Notes: generated from the letters alone by a model not told the origin. A DNA stretch of 64,000 nucleotides from Sulfitobacter marinus (GCF_900116285.1 NZ_FPAJ01000003.1:434001-498000); one strand, 5' to 3'. Shown: positions 17,861 through 26,930, counted from the stretch's first letter. A program made the numbers and translations.

Positions 17861-18483
17861 TGAGCTTTGAAGCATGGATCATATTTGCGCTGTTTTGGGT
17901 GGTCTTCGTGACCACCCCGGGGCCGAATGCGGTCAATTGCATTAACAATGGTATGAATTTGGGGTTTAGCCGCGCGATGATCGGCGTGCTGGGCATTCTG
18001 ACCCAAGCCAGTCTGTTTCTGGTTCTGTCGGCCTTTGGCATCACGGCCCTGATCGCCACCTTTGAAACCGCTTTCATAATTGCGAAATTCATTGGCGCTG
18101 GGTTTCTGATCTATCTAGGCGTACGCGGATGGATAAACGCGAATAGGCCGGTCACGGTGGCAGACCGCCCGACGCGGTCCATCTATTTGCGCGCCTTTGC
18201 CATTGCCACAATCAACCCCAAGTCCGTGGCCGGGTATCTGGCCGCGTTCAGCCAATTTGTTCAACCGGATGTGCCAATCTGGGAACAGATGGTGGTGATT
18301 GTGCCAACGGCTCTTACGCTTACCGCGCTGAGCTATACCGGCTTTACCGCCCTTGGTGCGGGGCTGGGTCGTGCTGCGATGGGGGCCGTGTTCAATGTCT
18401 GGGTGCGGCGTGTCATGGCCGCGAGCTTTGTCATTTACGGCGTCTTGTTTGGGGCCGCCTCAGCACCTGCGGGAAGGGGATGA
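17860..18483 (+). CDS. LysE/RhtB family translocator
   Basis: The 207-residue membrane protein has about six helices and the LysE/RhtB signature TTPGPNAVNCINNGMNLG at residues 20-37. Members export amino acids or their derivatives (homoserine, threonine, lysine). Here it is translationally coupled to the XRE-cupin regulator upstream (one-base overlap) and to the GFA gene downstream (ATGA overlap). Export of an amino acid that accumulates during methyl-compound breakdown is a reasonable inference, but the substrate is unknown. Confidence 0.87.
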   Translation: MSFEAWIIFALFWVVFVTTPGPNAVNCINNGMNLGFSRAMIGVLGILTQASLFLVLSAFGITALIATFETAFIIAKFIGAGFLIYLGVRGWINANRPVTVADRPTRSIYLRAFAIATINPKSVAGYLAAFSQFVQPDVPIWEQMVVIVPTALTLTALSYTGFTALGAGLGRAAMGAVFNVWVRRVMAASFVIYGVLFGAASAPAGRG

Positions 18484-18869
18484 ACATGTTAAAAGGAAGC
18501 TGCCTGTGCGGGGCAATCACTTTCGAAGCGGACGCAGCCGCGCGCGATCCTGCTGCATGTCATTGCAGCCAATGCCGCAAACAATCCGGCCATCATTGGG
18601 CATCTGTGCAGGTGATGGATGAGGGATTGAAAGTAACAGGTGTGCCAAAATGGTACACATCATCCCCCGGCGCGCGGCGCGGGTTCTGCCCGACATGCGG
18701 CAGCTTCCTGTTTTGGAAATCGGATAAGGACCCCGACACTGGTGTCTCGCTTGGTGCGATTGATGGTTCTACTGGCATGCACCTGACCCGGAACATCTTT
18801 GTCGCGGATAAGGGGGATTACTACGACATCCCGCGTGAAACCAATCAAGAGGAGAAGACAGATGGCTGA
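18480..18869 (+). CDS. GFA family protein (glutathione-dependent formaldehyde-activating enzyme/CENP-V fold)
   Basis: The 129-residue zinc protein has the family cysteines in order: CLC (8-10), CHCSQC (27-32) and CPTC (70-73). The founding member, Gfa of Paracoccus, was linked to the reaction of formaldehyde with glutathione; most members are uncharacterised. Its coupling to an oxidative demethylase gene (8-base overlap with the next start) makes formaldehyde or thiol-adduct handling plausible. A second ATG two codons in is an alternative start. Confidence 0.85.
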   Translation: MNMLKGSCLCGAITFEADAAARDPAACHCSQCRKQSGHHWASVQVMDEGLKVTGVPKWYTSSPGARRGFCPTCGSFLFWKSDKDPDTGVSLGAIDGSTGMHLTRNIFVADKGDYYDIPRETNQEEKTDG

Positions 18870-21309
18870 GTTTCCCACCACAGCACGGGTTGTCATTATT
18901 GGCGGCGGCGTTGTCGGCGTTTCGTCGCTCTATCATCTGGCCAAGCTGGGCTGGACAGATTGCGTTTTGCTGGAGAAGAACGAATTGACCGCTGGGTCGA
19001 CGTGGCACGCGGCGGGCAATTGCCCCAGTTTCAGCACTTCATGGGCGGTAATGAACATGCAGCGCTATTCGCTGGAGCTGTACAAAGACTTGGCGGAAGA
19101 AGTTGATTATCCGATGAACTACCACGTCACGGGTTCGGTCCGGCTGGCCCATGGTAAAAACCGGATGATGGAGTTTGAGCGCGCCTGTTCGATGGGCAAT
19201 TATCAGGGTCTAAACCTAGAGATGATGGACCTTGCCACCATCAAGGAACGATATCCCTTTATCGAAACCCACGATCTGGCTGGCGGGTTATACGACCCCG
19301 ATGATGGCGATATCGATCCGGCGCAACTGACCCAAGCCTTGGCCAAGGGTGCCCGCGATATGGGCGCGCGGATCGAACGGTTCTGCCCCGCGACGGGCGT
19401 CAGTCGCGAAAACGGTGAATGGATCGTGCACACGGCGAAGGGGGATATCCGCTGCGAAAAGGTGGTGAACGCCGCGGGGTATTACGCGCAGCGCGTTGGT
19501 GAATGGTTCAAACCATATGGCGGGCGTACGGTCCCCATGGCGACGATGAGCCACCAGTATTTCCTGACCGATGACATACCCGAGCTTAAGGAATGGAGCC
19601 AAGCGCACGGCCATAAGGTGCCGCTGTTGCGCGACGTGGATAGTTCTTACTATCTGCGGCAGGACAAATACGGCCTGAACCTCGGCCCTTACGAGCGGAA
19701 CTGCAAAGGCCATTGGATGCAGCCTGATGATCCGATGCCTGATGATTTCTCATTCCAACTCTACCCCGACGATATGGAGCGGCTGGAATGGTATATTGAA
19801 GACGCGATGGCCCGCGTGCCGATGTTGGGAACTGCTGGCGTGTCGCGTGTGATCAATGGGCCGATCCCTTATGCGCCGGATGGCTTGCCCCTGATTGGGC
19901 CTATGCCCGGCGTACCCAATGCGTTCGAGGCTTGCGTGTTCACCTTTGGCATCACCCAAGGTGGTGGCGCGGGCAAGGTGTTGGCCGAATGGATCACCCA
20001 AGGGCAGACCGAATGGGATATGTGGGCGACCGATCCGCGCCGTTATACCGATTACACCGATCAGGATTACGCGAACCAAAAAGCGATGGAGGTCTATGGT
20101 CACGAATATGCGATGCATTTCCCGCACCACACATGGCCCGCGGGCCGCGACAAGAAACTGTCGCCGGTGCATGACAGGATCATCGCCCTCGGCGGGCAAA
20201 TGGGTCCCTATAACGGGTGGGAGCGCGCCAATTGGTTCGCCCAGCCCGGCGATGACGTATCCGAAGAGGCGACGCAGACTTGGGACCGCAACGGGCCATG
20301 GGTGCCGCGCATTCGCGAGGAATGCGAGGCGGTGCGCGACCATGTCGGGGTGTTAGACCTGCCGGGGTTCTCGCGCTTCAGCTTATCAGGGGTTGGGGCC
20401 GCTGAATGGCTGCGGGGGCGTATCACCGGGGGTCTGCCCAAGGTAGGGCGGATGAACCTTGCGTATTTTGCCGATGATCGTGGCCGCGTCTTGACCGAGA
20501 TGTCCTGCCTGCGCCACGGCGATGATGACTTTACGCTGATCACAGCGGCGTCGGCACAGTGGCATGATTTCGACGTTCTGCGCCCGGCGAGGGATGCCGG
20601 TCTGACCTTGGCTGATCACACGCGGGATTATTCGACCTTGATTGTCACTGGCCCGCAATCGCGCAGTTTGTTTGAAGGATTGCAAGCGCAGGCCGATCTG
20701 TCTGCACCGTGGCTGTCCCATCAATCCGCTGAAGTCGCAGGGGCGCAGTGCACCTTGGTGCGGGTCAGCTTTGCAGGCGAATTGGGCTGGGAAATCCACG
20801 CCGCCAACGCTGATATACCCGCAATTTACGAAGCTGTGATTATTGCGGGGGCAAAGCCGTTTGGCATGTGGGCGCTGAATTCACTGCGGATGGAAAAAGG
20901 CTATCGCGCATGGAAGGGCGATTTGTCCACGGACTATACACTGCTTCAAGGCGGACTGGACCGGTTCGTGAAGCTGGACAAACCGCAAGACTTCCCGGGC
21001 AAAGCCGCTTTGCAAAATGAGCATCAGCAAGGCGTTTCAAAACGCTTTGTCACAATGGTGGTCGAGGCCGGTGATCAGGACGCGCCCTATATGTCGACGC
21101 TATGGCACAACGACGAGGTCGTGGGTGAAACCACATCAGGCGATTGGGGATACCGCGTGAATAAATCGATTGCCTTCGGGATGCTGCGGGCTGATTTGGC
21201 CGTGCCCGGAACAGAGGTTTACGTGGATATCTTCGGCACCAAGTGCCGTGCAGTTGTTCAGGCGGATCAACCGCTGTGGGATCCAGAAAACGAACGCCTC
21301 CGGGCGTAA
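18862..21309 (+). CDS. GcvT-fused FAD oxidoreductase, dimethylglycine/sarcosine dehydrogenase-like (copy 1)
   Basis: The 815-residue protein has an N-terminal DAO-type FAD domain (VVIIGGGVVGVSSLYHLAKLG, about 10-30) and a C-terminal GcvT-like folate domain from about residue 430. STWHAAG holds His49, the residue that carries covalent FAD in dimethylglycine dehydrogenases. The reaction is probably oxidative N-demethylation with transfer of the one-carbon unit to tetrahydrofolate. The ATG at 18862 has AGGAG upstream and overlaps the GFA stop. Its region after the His motif (NCPSFSTSWAVMN) differs clearly from copy 2, so the substrates probably differ. Confidence 0.87.
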   Translation: MAEFPTTARVVIIGGGVVGVSSLYHLAKLGWTDCVLLEKNELTAGSTWHAAGNCPSFSTSWAVMNMQRYSLELYKDLAEEVDYPMNYHVTGSVRLAHGKNRMMEFERACSMGNYQGLNLEMMDLATIKERYPFIETHDLAGGLYDPDDGDIDPAQLTQALAKGARDMGARIERFCPATGVSRENGEWIVHTAKGDIRCEKVVNAAGYYAQRVGEWFKPYGGRTVPMATMSHQYFLTDDIPELKEWSQAHGHKVPLLRDVDSSYYLRQDKYGLNLGPYERNCKGHWMQPDDPMPDDFSFQLYPDDMERLEWYIEDAMARVPMLGTAGVSRVINGPIPYAPDGLPLIGPMPGVPNAFEACVFTFGITQGGGAGKVLAEWITQGQTEWDMWATDPRRYTDYTDQDYANQKAMEVYGHEYAMHFPHHTWPAGRDKKLSPVHDRIIALGGQMGPYNGWERANWFAQPGDDVSEEATQTWDRNGPWVPRIREECEAVRDHVGVLDLPGFSRFSLSGVGAAEWLRGRITGGLPKVGRMNLAYFADDRGRVLTEMSCLRHGDDDFTLITAASAQWHDFDVLRPARDAGLTLADHTRDYSTLIVTGPQSRSLFEGLQAQADLSAPWLSHQSAEVAGAQCTLVRVSFAGELGWEIHAANADIPAIYEAVIIAGAKPFGMWALNSLRMEKGYRAWKGDLSTDYTLLQGGLDRFVKLDKPQDFPGKAALQNEHQQGVSKRFVTMVVEAGDQDAPYMSTLWHNDEVVGETTSGDWGYRVNKSIAFGMLRADLAVPGTEVYVDIFGTKCRAVVQADQPLWDPENERLRA

Positions 21310-21372
21310 ACGTTTTTTTTCCAAGAAAACGGGCTGGAATTTTTGAAATATTCCGCGCCGTGAGGAGACGAT

Positions 21373-22263
21373 ATGACAGAAATCACCCTTCTTGATGGTG
21401 GCATGGGGCAGGAATTGGTGCACCGCGCTGCTGGCAAGGCAACGCCGCTGTGGGGCACGCAGGTCATGATCGACCACCCCGGTATGGTCGAGGCCGTGCA
21501 CCGCGACTATTTCGCAGCGGGCGCAACCGTTGCGACCACCAACACCTACGCGATTTATCGTGATCGGCTGGAGGGCACCCCGTACGAGAGCCGCTTTGCC
21601 GAATTAAACGACGCAGCCATGGCCGAAGCAAAGGCCGCTGCCGCAGATTTCAAAGGTGCGCGCGTTGCTGGTGCGATTGGCCCGATCAAGGCCAGCTATC
21701 GCCCAGACCTGCACCCGGACTATGACGAGGCGGTCAAAATTTACCGTGAGAAAGCGCTGATGATGGCACCGATGTCGGACCTGATCTTGTGCGAAACGGT
21801 TGTGTCGGTGTCGCATGCACGCAGCATTCTGGATGCGTCGCTGGAAACAGGTCTGCCAGTTTGGGTGGCCCTGTCGGTCGATGATCAAGACGGCACGCGG
21901 CTGCGTTCGGGCGAACATTTGGCCGATGTGCTGCCGCATGTGGGCAAGGCCGCCGCACTGCTGATCAACTGTTCCGCGCCCGAAGCGATCAAGCCTGCTT
22001 TGGATATCCTGAAAACTTCCGGTCTGCCATTCGGTGCCTACGCCAACGGGTTCGAGAAGATCACCCTAGAATTCCTGGGTGACAAACCCACCGTAGATGC
22101 CCTGAGTGCCCGGCGCGATCTGATGCCGGAAGTTTATGCGGATCATGTCATGGGCTGGGTCGATCAAGGGGCTGCGATCGTTGGGGGCTGCTGCGAAGTC
22201 GGCCCTGCCCACATCAAAGAAATCGCCGAGCGGCTGCGCGCGGCGGGTCATACAATCGTCTAA
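21373..22263 (+). CDS. Homocysteine S-methyltransferase family protein
   Basis: The 296-residue protein has the three zinc cysteines of the family: Cys200 in LINCSAP, and Cys273-Cys274 in IVGGCCEVGP. The N-terminal LLDGGMGQEL segment is also typical. Enzymes of this class move a methyl group from betaine, S-methylmethionine or a similar donor to homocysteine, giving methionine. Placement between two dimethylglycine-dehydrogenase-like genes suggests a betaine-type donor whose demethylated product is then oxidised by its neighbours. That assignment is inference; S-methylmethionine or another donor is possible. Confidence 0.85.
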   Translation: MTEITLLDGGMGQELVHRAAGKATPLWGTQVMIDHPGMVEAVHRDYFAAGATVATTNTYAIYRDRLEGTPYESRFAELNDAAMAEAKAAAADFKGARVAGAIGPIKASYRPDLHPDYDEAVKIYREKALMMAPMSDLILCETVVSVSHARSILDASLETGLPVWVALSVDDQDGTRLRSGEHLADVLPHVGKAAALLINCSAPEAIKPALDILKTSGLPFGAYANGFEKITLEFLGDKPTVDALSARRDLMPEVYADHVMGWVDQGAAIVGGCCEVGPAHIKEIAERLRAAGHTIV

Positions 22264-22275
22264 GGAGATAATCTT

Positions 22276-24720
22276 ATGGCACCTCCCTCACATGCGCGCG
22301 TTGTTATCATCGGGGGGGGAGTCATTGGATGCTCTGTCGCCTATCACCTGACCAAGCTTGGGTGGAAAGATGTGGTGCTGCTGGAACGTAAGCAGCTTAC
22401 CTCGGGCACGACGTGGCATGCTGCGGGGCTGATTGCGCAGCTTAGGGCCAGCGCGAATATGACGCGCTTGGCCAATCACAGCCAAGAGCTGTACGGCGGT
22501 TTGGAAGCGGAGACCGGCGTCGCGACGGGGTTCAAGCGTTGCGGTTCGATTACCGTGGCGCTGACGGATGAACGGCGCGAGGAAATCTATCGCTCTGCCG
22601 CCATGGCGCGCGCTTTCGGTGTGGATGTCGAAGAAATCGGACCTGACGATGTCAAAGCCCGCTATCCGCATCTGAACACGGATGGCGTGACGGGCGGTGT
22701 GTATCTGGATAAGGACGGGCAGGGCGATCCGGGCAACATCGCGCTGGCGCTGGCCAAAGGCGCACGGCAACGCGGTGCCCAGATATTTGAGCGGGTCAAA
22801 GCGACCAAGGCGCTGCGCGACGGGCGGCGTGTGACGGGCGTGGAATACATAACCGATGACGGCACCCAGGGTCAGATCACCTGCGATCATGTAGTCAATT
22901 GCGCGGGCATGTGGGGCCACGAGGTTGGCCGCATGTTGGGCACCAGTATTCCGCTGCAAGCCTGCGAACACTTTTATATCGTGTCCGAGCCGATCAAAGG
23001 GCTAGAGCAACTACCGGTGCTGCGGGTGCCGGATGAATGCGCGTATTACAAATATGACGCGGGCAAGATTATGCTGGGCGCGTTTGAGCCTGTGTCGAAA
23101 CCATGGGGGATGCAGGGCATTCCCGACAGTTTCGAATTCGACCAACTGCCTGAGGATTTTGATCACTTTGAACCGATCCTAGAGGCTGCGGTAGACCGTA
23201 TGCCGATGCTGGCAGAAGCGGGGATCCATACGTTCTTTAATGGGCCGGAAAGTTTTACCCCCGACGATGCATATCATCTGGGGCTGGCTCCCGAGATGGA
23301 CAATGTCTGGGTCGCCGCAGGGTTCAATTCAATCGGTATTCAATCCGCAGGTGGCGCGGGCATGGCGCTGGCGCAATGGATGGACGAGGGCGCAAAACCC
23401 TTTGATTTGGGTGATGTCGATATCGCGCGGATGCAACCGTTTCAGGGCAACAAAACCTATCTGGTGGAACGTGCAAAGGAAACGCTGGGCCTGCTATATG
23501 CCGACCACTACCCCTACCGGCAAAAGGTGACGGCGCGGGGGATCAGGCGCACGCCGTTTCATGCGCAACTGTTGGAGCACGGTGCCGTCATGGGTGAACT
23601 CGCGGGGTGGGAACGTGCCAATTGGTTTGCAAACCCCGGACAGACGCCCGCCTATGAATACAGCTGGAAACGCCAAAACTTCTTTGGCAACGTCGCAGAT
23701 GAAGTGGCTGCCGTGCGCAGTAATGTCGGTCTCTACGACATGTCGTCCTTTGGCAAAATCCGTGTCGAAGGGCGCGATGCGACGGCGTTCCTGAACCATA
23801 TCGGCGGCGGTCAATATGACGTGCCGGTGGGCAAGATCGTTTATACGCAATTCCTGAATGACCGCGCCGGGATCGAGGCGGATGTTACAATCACGCGTCT
23901 GTCGGCAACGGCCTATCTGGTGGTGACCCCAGCGGCGACGCGGCTGGCTGACGAGACGTGGATGCGTCGCCATCAGGGTGACTTTAATGTGGTGATCACG
24001 GATGTGACGGCGGGCGAGGCCGTGCTGGCCGTGATGGGCCCAAACGCGCGCAAGCTGATGCAGGCGGTCAGTCCGAATGATTTTACCAATGCGGTGAATC
24101 CTTTCGGTACTGCTCAAGAGATCGAGCTGGGGATGGGCACTGCGCGCGTCCACCGCGTGACCTATGTGGGGGAACTGGGCTGGGAGGTTTACGTCAGTGC
24201 CGACATGGCCGCCCATGCGTTCGAGACAGTGATGGCTGCGGGGCAGGATATCGGGGCAAAGCTGTGCGGGATGCATATGATGGACAGCGCGCGGATCGAA
24301 AAAGGGTTTCGCCATTTCGGCCATGACATCACCAGCGAGGATCACGTGCTGGAGGCCGGACTTGGCTTTGCGGTGAAAACCGACAAGCCTGCGTTCATCG
24401 GGCGCGATGCGGTCTTGCGCAAAAAGGAAAGCGGGCTGGAACAGCGATTGCTGCAGTTCAAACTGACCGACCCCGAACCGCTGCTGTATCATAACGAGCC
24501 GGTTTTGCGGGATGGCCAGATTGTCGGATATCTATCGTCGGGTGCCTATGGTCACCATCTGGGTGCTGCCGTCGGTCTGGGCTATGTGCCTTGTCCGGCT
24601 GAGACACCGGCGCAGGTGTTGGCATCAAGCTATGAGATCGACATTGCAGGAACACGGGTCAAGGCCGAGGTGTCGCTAAAACCGATGTATGATCCATCGT
24701 CGGAGCGCGTCAAAGTTTGA
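22276..24720 (+). CDS. GcvT-fused FAD oxidoreductase, dimethylglycine dehydrogenase-like (copy 2)
   Basis: The 814-residue flavoprotein has the same layout as copy 1: a DAO FAD domain (VVIIGGGVIGCSVAYHLTKLG, 9-29), the covalent-FAD motif TTWHAAGLIAQLRAS (His48), and a GcvT-type C-terminal half. Its N-terminal motif is closer to classical dimethylglycine dehydrogenase than that of copy 1. It starts 12 bases after the methyltransferase stop with AGGAG upstream. Likely role: oxidation of the demethylated amine to sarcosine or glycine, with the one-carbon unit passed to folate. Confidence 0.87.
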   Translation: MAPPSHARVVIIGGGVIGCSVAYHLTKLGWKDVVLLERKQLTSGTTWHAAGLIAQLRASANMTRLANHSQELYGGLEAETGVATGFKRCGSITVALTDERREEIYRSAAMARAFGVDVEEIGPDDVKARYPHLNTDGVTGGVYLDKDGQGDPGNIALALAKGARQRGAQIFERVKATKALRDGRRVTGVEYITDDGTQGQITCDHVVNCAGMWGHEVGRMLGTSIPLQACEHFYIVSEPIKGLEQLPVLRVPDECAYYKYDAGKIMLGAFEPVSKPWGMQGIPDSFEFDQLPEDFDHFEPILEAAVDRMPMLAEAGIHTFFNGPESFTPDDAYHLGLAPEMDNVWVAAGFNSIGIQSAGGAGMALAQWMDEGAKPFDLGDVDIARMQPFQGNKTYLVERAKETLGLLYADHYPYRQKVTARGIRRTPFHAQLLEHGAVMGELAGWERANWFANPGQTPAYEYSWKRQNFFGNVADEVAAVRSNVGLYDMSSFGKIRVEGRDATAFLNHIGGGQYDVPVGKIVYTQFLNDRAGIEADVTITRLSATAYLVVTPAATRLADETWMRRHQGDFNVVITDVTAGEAVLAVMGPNARKLMQAVSPNDFTNAVNPFGTAQEIELGMGTARVHRVTYVGELGWEVYVSADMAAHAFETVMAAGQDIGAKLCGMHMMDSARIEKGFRHFGHDITSEDHVLEAGLGFAVKTDKPAFIGRDAVLRKKESGLEQRLLQFKLTDPEPLLYHNEPVLRDGQIVGYLSSGAYGHHLGAAVGLGYVPCPAETPAQVLASSYEIDIAGTRVKAEVSLKPMYDPSSERVKV

Positions 24721-24733
24721 GGGTGGCGGTCTG

Positions 24734-24758
24734 GGGCCTTGGCGCGTAAGCAAGGCCC
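24734..24758 (+). promoter_or_regulatory. Hairpin between the oxidase cluster and rarD
   Basis: GGGCCTTG (24734-24741) pairs perfectly with CAAGGCCC (24751-24758). The rarD ribosome-binding site follows after two bases and there is no T-run. It may be an mRNA-stability or attenuating hairpin and not a full terminator. Confidence 0.45.
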
Positions 24759-24771
24759 GTAGGAGACCAAA

Positions 24772-25692
24772 ATGCGCAATCCAGATACGCTTTCCGCCGA
24801 TCACAAACCGATGTCAGAAGACACACCCCAAGGGCTTGGCTTTGCCATGGGGGCCTATGTGTTGTGGGGGTTTTTGCCGCTGTATATGAAGGCGATTGCG
24901 CATATTCCTGCGGCTGAAATCGTGGTGCACAGGATCATCTGGTCTGTTCCTGTAGGGGCCTTGGTGTTGATTCTACTGGGCCGCACGCAAACACTGCGCG
25001 AGGCGTTCCGGTCGCCGCGCACTTTGTTAATGGCATGCGTCACGGCGGGTTTGATTTCTCTGAACTGGGGCATCTACATCTGGGCGGTCAATTCGGGGCA
25101 CGCGCTGGATGCGTCGTTGGGCTATTACATCAACCCATTGTTCAGTATCTTGTTGGCGGCGGTATTGCTGGGCGAACGCCTTTCCAAATTGCAAATGGCC
25201 GCTATTGCATTAGCCACCGTTGCGGTCGCGATTTTGACAATCGAGTCAGGTAAATTCCCTTGGGTTGCGCTTAGTCTGACCCTGACTTTCGGGCTATATG
25301 CTTTGGCAAAGAAACGGCTGCCAATCGGCCCGAACCAAGGGTTCCTGCTTGAGGTGTTGATCCTGTTGATCCCTGCATTGATCTATATGGGCTATCTCAG
25401 CGCCACGGGGCAAACGCATTTCTTTCAAGGGACGCCATATGACACATGGATGTTGTTTGGCTGCGGTCTGGTCACGGCGGTGCCGTTGATCCTATATGCC
25501 AACGGGGCCAAGCGCTTGCGCCTGTCCACAATCGGCATCTTGCAATACATCGCGCCGACGATGATTTTCCTTTGCGCCGTGCTGGTGTTCGATGAACCCT
25601 TTGGCCGCGCGCGGATGATTGCCTTTCCAATGATCTGGGCGGCGCTGGTGATCTATTCGATCTCGTTGTTTCGCCAGATGCGGCGGGCCTAA
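24772..25692 (+). CDS. rarD: EamA family transporter RarD
   Basis: The 306-residue membrane protein has about ten helices and two EamA repeats. The RarD subfamily is marked by GAYVLWGFLPLYMKAI near residue 26 and EIVVHRIIWSVP near residue 45. RarD proteins are drug/metabolite-superfamily exporters; the E. coli name comes from chloramphenicol resistance, and the physiological substrate is not known. AGGAG lies 7 bases before the ATG. It is the last gene on the strand of the methyl-compound cluster, behind a hairpin. Confidence 0.88.
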   Translation: MRNPDTLSADHKPMSEDTPQGLGFAMGAYVLWGFLPLYMKAIAHIPAAEIVVHRIIWSVPVGALVLILLGRTQTLREAFRSPRTLLMACVTAGLISLNWGIYIWAVNSGHALDASLGYYINPLFSILLAAVLLGERLSKLQMAAIALATVAVAILTIESGKFPWVALSLTLTFGLYALAKKRLPIGPNQGFLLEVLILLIPALIYMGYLSATGQTHFFQGTPYDTWMLFGCGLVTAVPLILYANGAKRLRLSTIGILQYIAPTMIFLCAVLVFDEPFGRARMIAFPMIWAALVIYSISLFRQMRRA

Positions 25693-25712
25693 GGGGGCAG
25701 ATCACTGCCCCC
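25693..25712. terminator. Hairpin between convergent rarD and NTF2-like genes
   Basis: GGGGGCAG (25693-25700) and CTGCCCCC (25705-25712) form an 8-bp stem with a 4-base loop directly after the rarD stop. There is no T-run. Confidence 0.55.
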
Positions 25713-25719
25713 CACGCGG

Positions 25720-26130
25720 TTATGACAACGCGTCTTTGAAGACGAGGAAACTGGGGTCTTTCATCACCCGTGCATTCATCGCATCGCGCAGCGCGCCGAT
25801 GGATTTATGCGGGCGCATGGCGACCTCGAACTTCGCGATCAGACCATCGTCGCCCAGCGTGATCAGATCGACACCCACGGCATCCAAATCGCCAATCTTG
25901 CATTGAAACTCCAGTGCCCAATCGTTGCCTTCGCCCATGATGCGGCGGTATTTGAAATCGCTGAACACTTGCCCCACATGCCCAAGAACGGCGGCCACAG
26001 GCGCGCGGCCTGTCCATGTTTTATAATAGGTGGGCGGCATGAATGTGACATCCTCGGCCAGCAAGGGGGCGATTTTATCGGCCTCTCCCTTGGCGACCAC
26101 GTCGATCATGTTGGTAATTGTAGGGTGCAT
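25720..26130 (-). CDS. Nuclear transport factor 2 (SnoaL-like) family protein
   Basis: The 136-residue protein has the cone-shaped NTF2-like fold pattern: MIDVVAKGEADKIAPLLAEDVTFMPPTYYKTWTGR, then a beta-rich second half with WALEFQCKIGDLDAVGVDLITLGDDGLIAKFEVAMRP compressed into one sheet. Such proteins are isomerases, hydrolases or binding proteins, and function cannot be predicted from the fold. The ATG at 26130 lies inside one arm of a repeat (26121-26172), so its promoter must read through that element. Confidence 0.8.
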   Translation of the reverse strand: MHPTITNMIDVVAKGEADKIAPLLAEDVTFMPPTYYKTWTGRAPVAAVLGHVGQVFSDFKYRRIMGEGNDWALEFQCKIGDLDAVGVDLITLGDDGLIAKFEVAMRPHKSIGALRDAMNARVMKDPSFLVFKDALS

Positions 26131-26172
26131 TGCGGGTCCTTTGTGACAGGTGGGTTGAAAACCCACCCTACA
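26121..26172. repeat. Intergenic repeat family 2, complete palindromic copy
   Basis: GTAGGGTG (26121-26128) and CACCCTAC (26165-26172) are inverted copies. Inside lies a tight hairpin GGTGGGTT (26150-26157) / AACCCACC (26161-26168). The left arm covers the start codon of the NTF2-like gene. A related partial copy is at 59377-59396. Confidence 0.6.
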
Positions 26173-26188
26173 TCTGAGACGGACAGGT

Positions 26189-26836
26189 ATGGAAACAGAA
26201 TATAACCCGCCGCAAGATCCCTTGGTCATTTTGCACGAAGACGCCGAAGTGTTGTTGGTCGACAAACCCGCAGGGCTGTTGTCGGTCCCCGGCAAAGGGC
26301 CGCATCTGGCGGATTGTCTGATCACACGGGTGCAGGCGGTGTTTCCTGATGCTCTGCTGGTGCACCGGCTTGATCGTGACACGTCTGGTGTGATGATCTT
26401 TGCGCTAACTCCCTATGCGCAGCGGCATCTGGGGTTGCAGTTTGAAAAACGTATGACGCGAAAAACCTATGTTGCGCGGGTGTGGGGCGTGCCCGAGGAA
26501 AAGTCCGGCACGATTGATCTGCCGTTGATCGTAGATTGGCCGAACCGTCCCCGTCAAATGGTGTGCCATGACACCGGCAAATCCGCGCAAACCGATTGGC
26601 GGCTGTTGAAAAACGAAGGTGATACATCGCGCATTCGCCTGTCACCCAAGACAGGCCGCAGTCACCAGCTGCGTGTTCACATGCTTAGCATGGGGCACCC
26701 GATACTGGGCGATCCGTTCTATGCGACAGGGGATGCGTTGGATTTCCCGCGCTTGATGCTGCATTCGGAAGAGCTGCGGTTTAATCATCCGCAAGGCGGC
26801 CATTCGACCAAGATCAGATCAAAGGCACCGTTCTAG
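26189..26836 (+). CDS. RluA-family pseudouridine synthase
   Basis: The 215-residue enzyme converts uridine to pseudouridine in rRNA or tRNA. The catalytic motif HRLDRDTSGVMIFAL is intact with its Asp, and LSPKTGRSHQLRVHM is the second family motif. It has no S4 domain and is shorter than RluC/D, resembling RluA. The exact target (23S U746 / tRNA position 32 in the E. coli RluA case) is inferred and uncertain. Its promoter lies next to the family 2 repeat. Confidence 0.9.
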   Translation: METEYNPPQDPLVILHEDAEVLLVDKPAGLLSVPGKGPHLADCLITRVQAVFPDALLVHRLDRDTSGVMIFALTPYAQRHLGLQFEKRMTRKTYVARVWGVPEEKSGTIDLPLIVDWPNRPRQMVCHDTGKSAQTDWRLLKNEGDTSRIRLSPKTGRSHQLRVHMLSMGHPILGDPFYATGDALDFPRLMLHSEELRFNHPQGGHSTKIRSKAPF

Positions 26837-26930
26837 CCATATATCGTGATCAGATTTTGATCTAGTAGCGGGTTTTCGTACCCGGCATCGGGGCTGTTGA
26901 AACCGACCCCTACTTTTCAAACGACGGCCA

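Noticed and set aside
18862-24720. DMSP demethylase DmdA, suggested by GcvT domains in a marine roseobacter
   Set aside because: DmdA is a stand-alone GcvT protein of about 360-380 residues; both proteins here are about 815 residues with an N-terminal FAD domain and the covalent-FAD His motif, so they are dimethylglycine-dehydrogenase-like.
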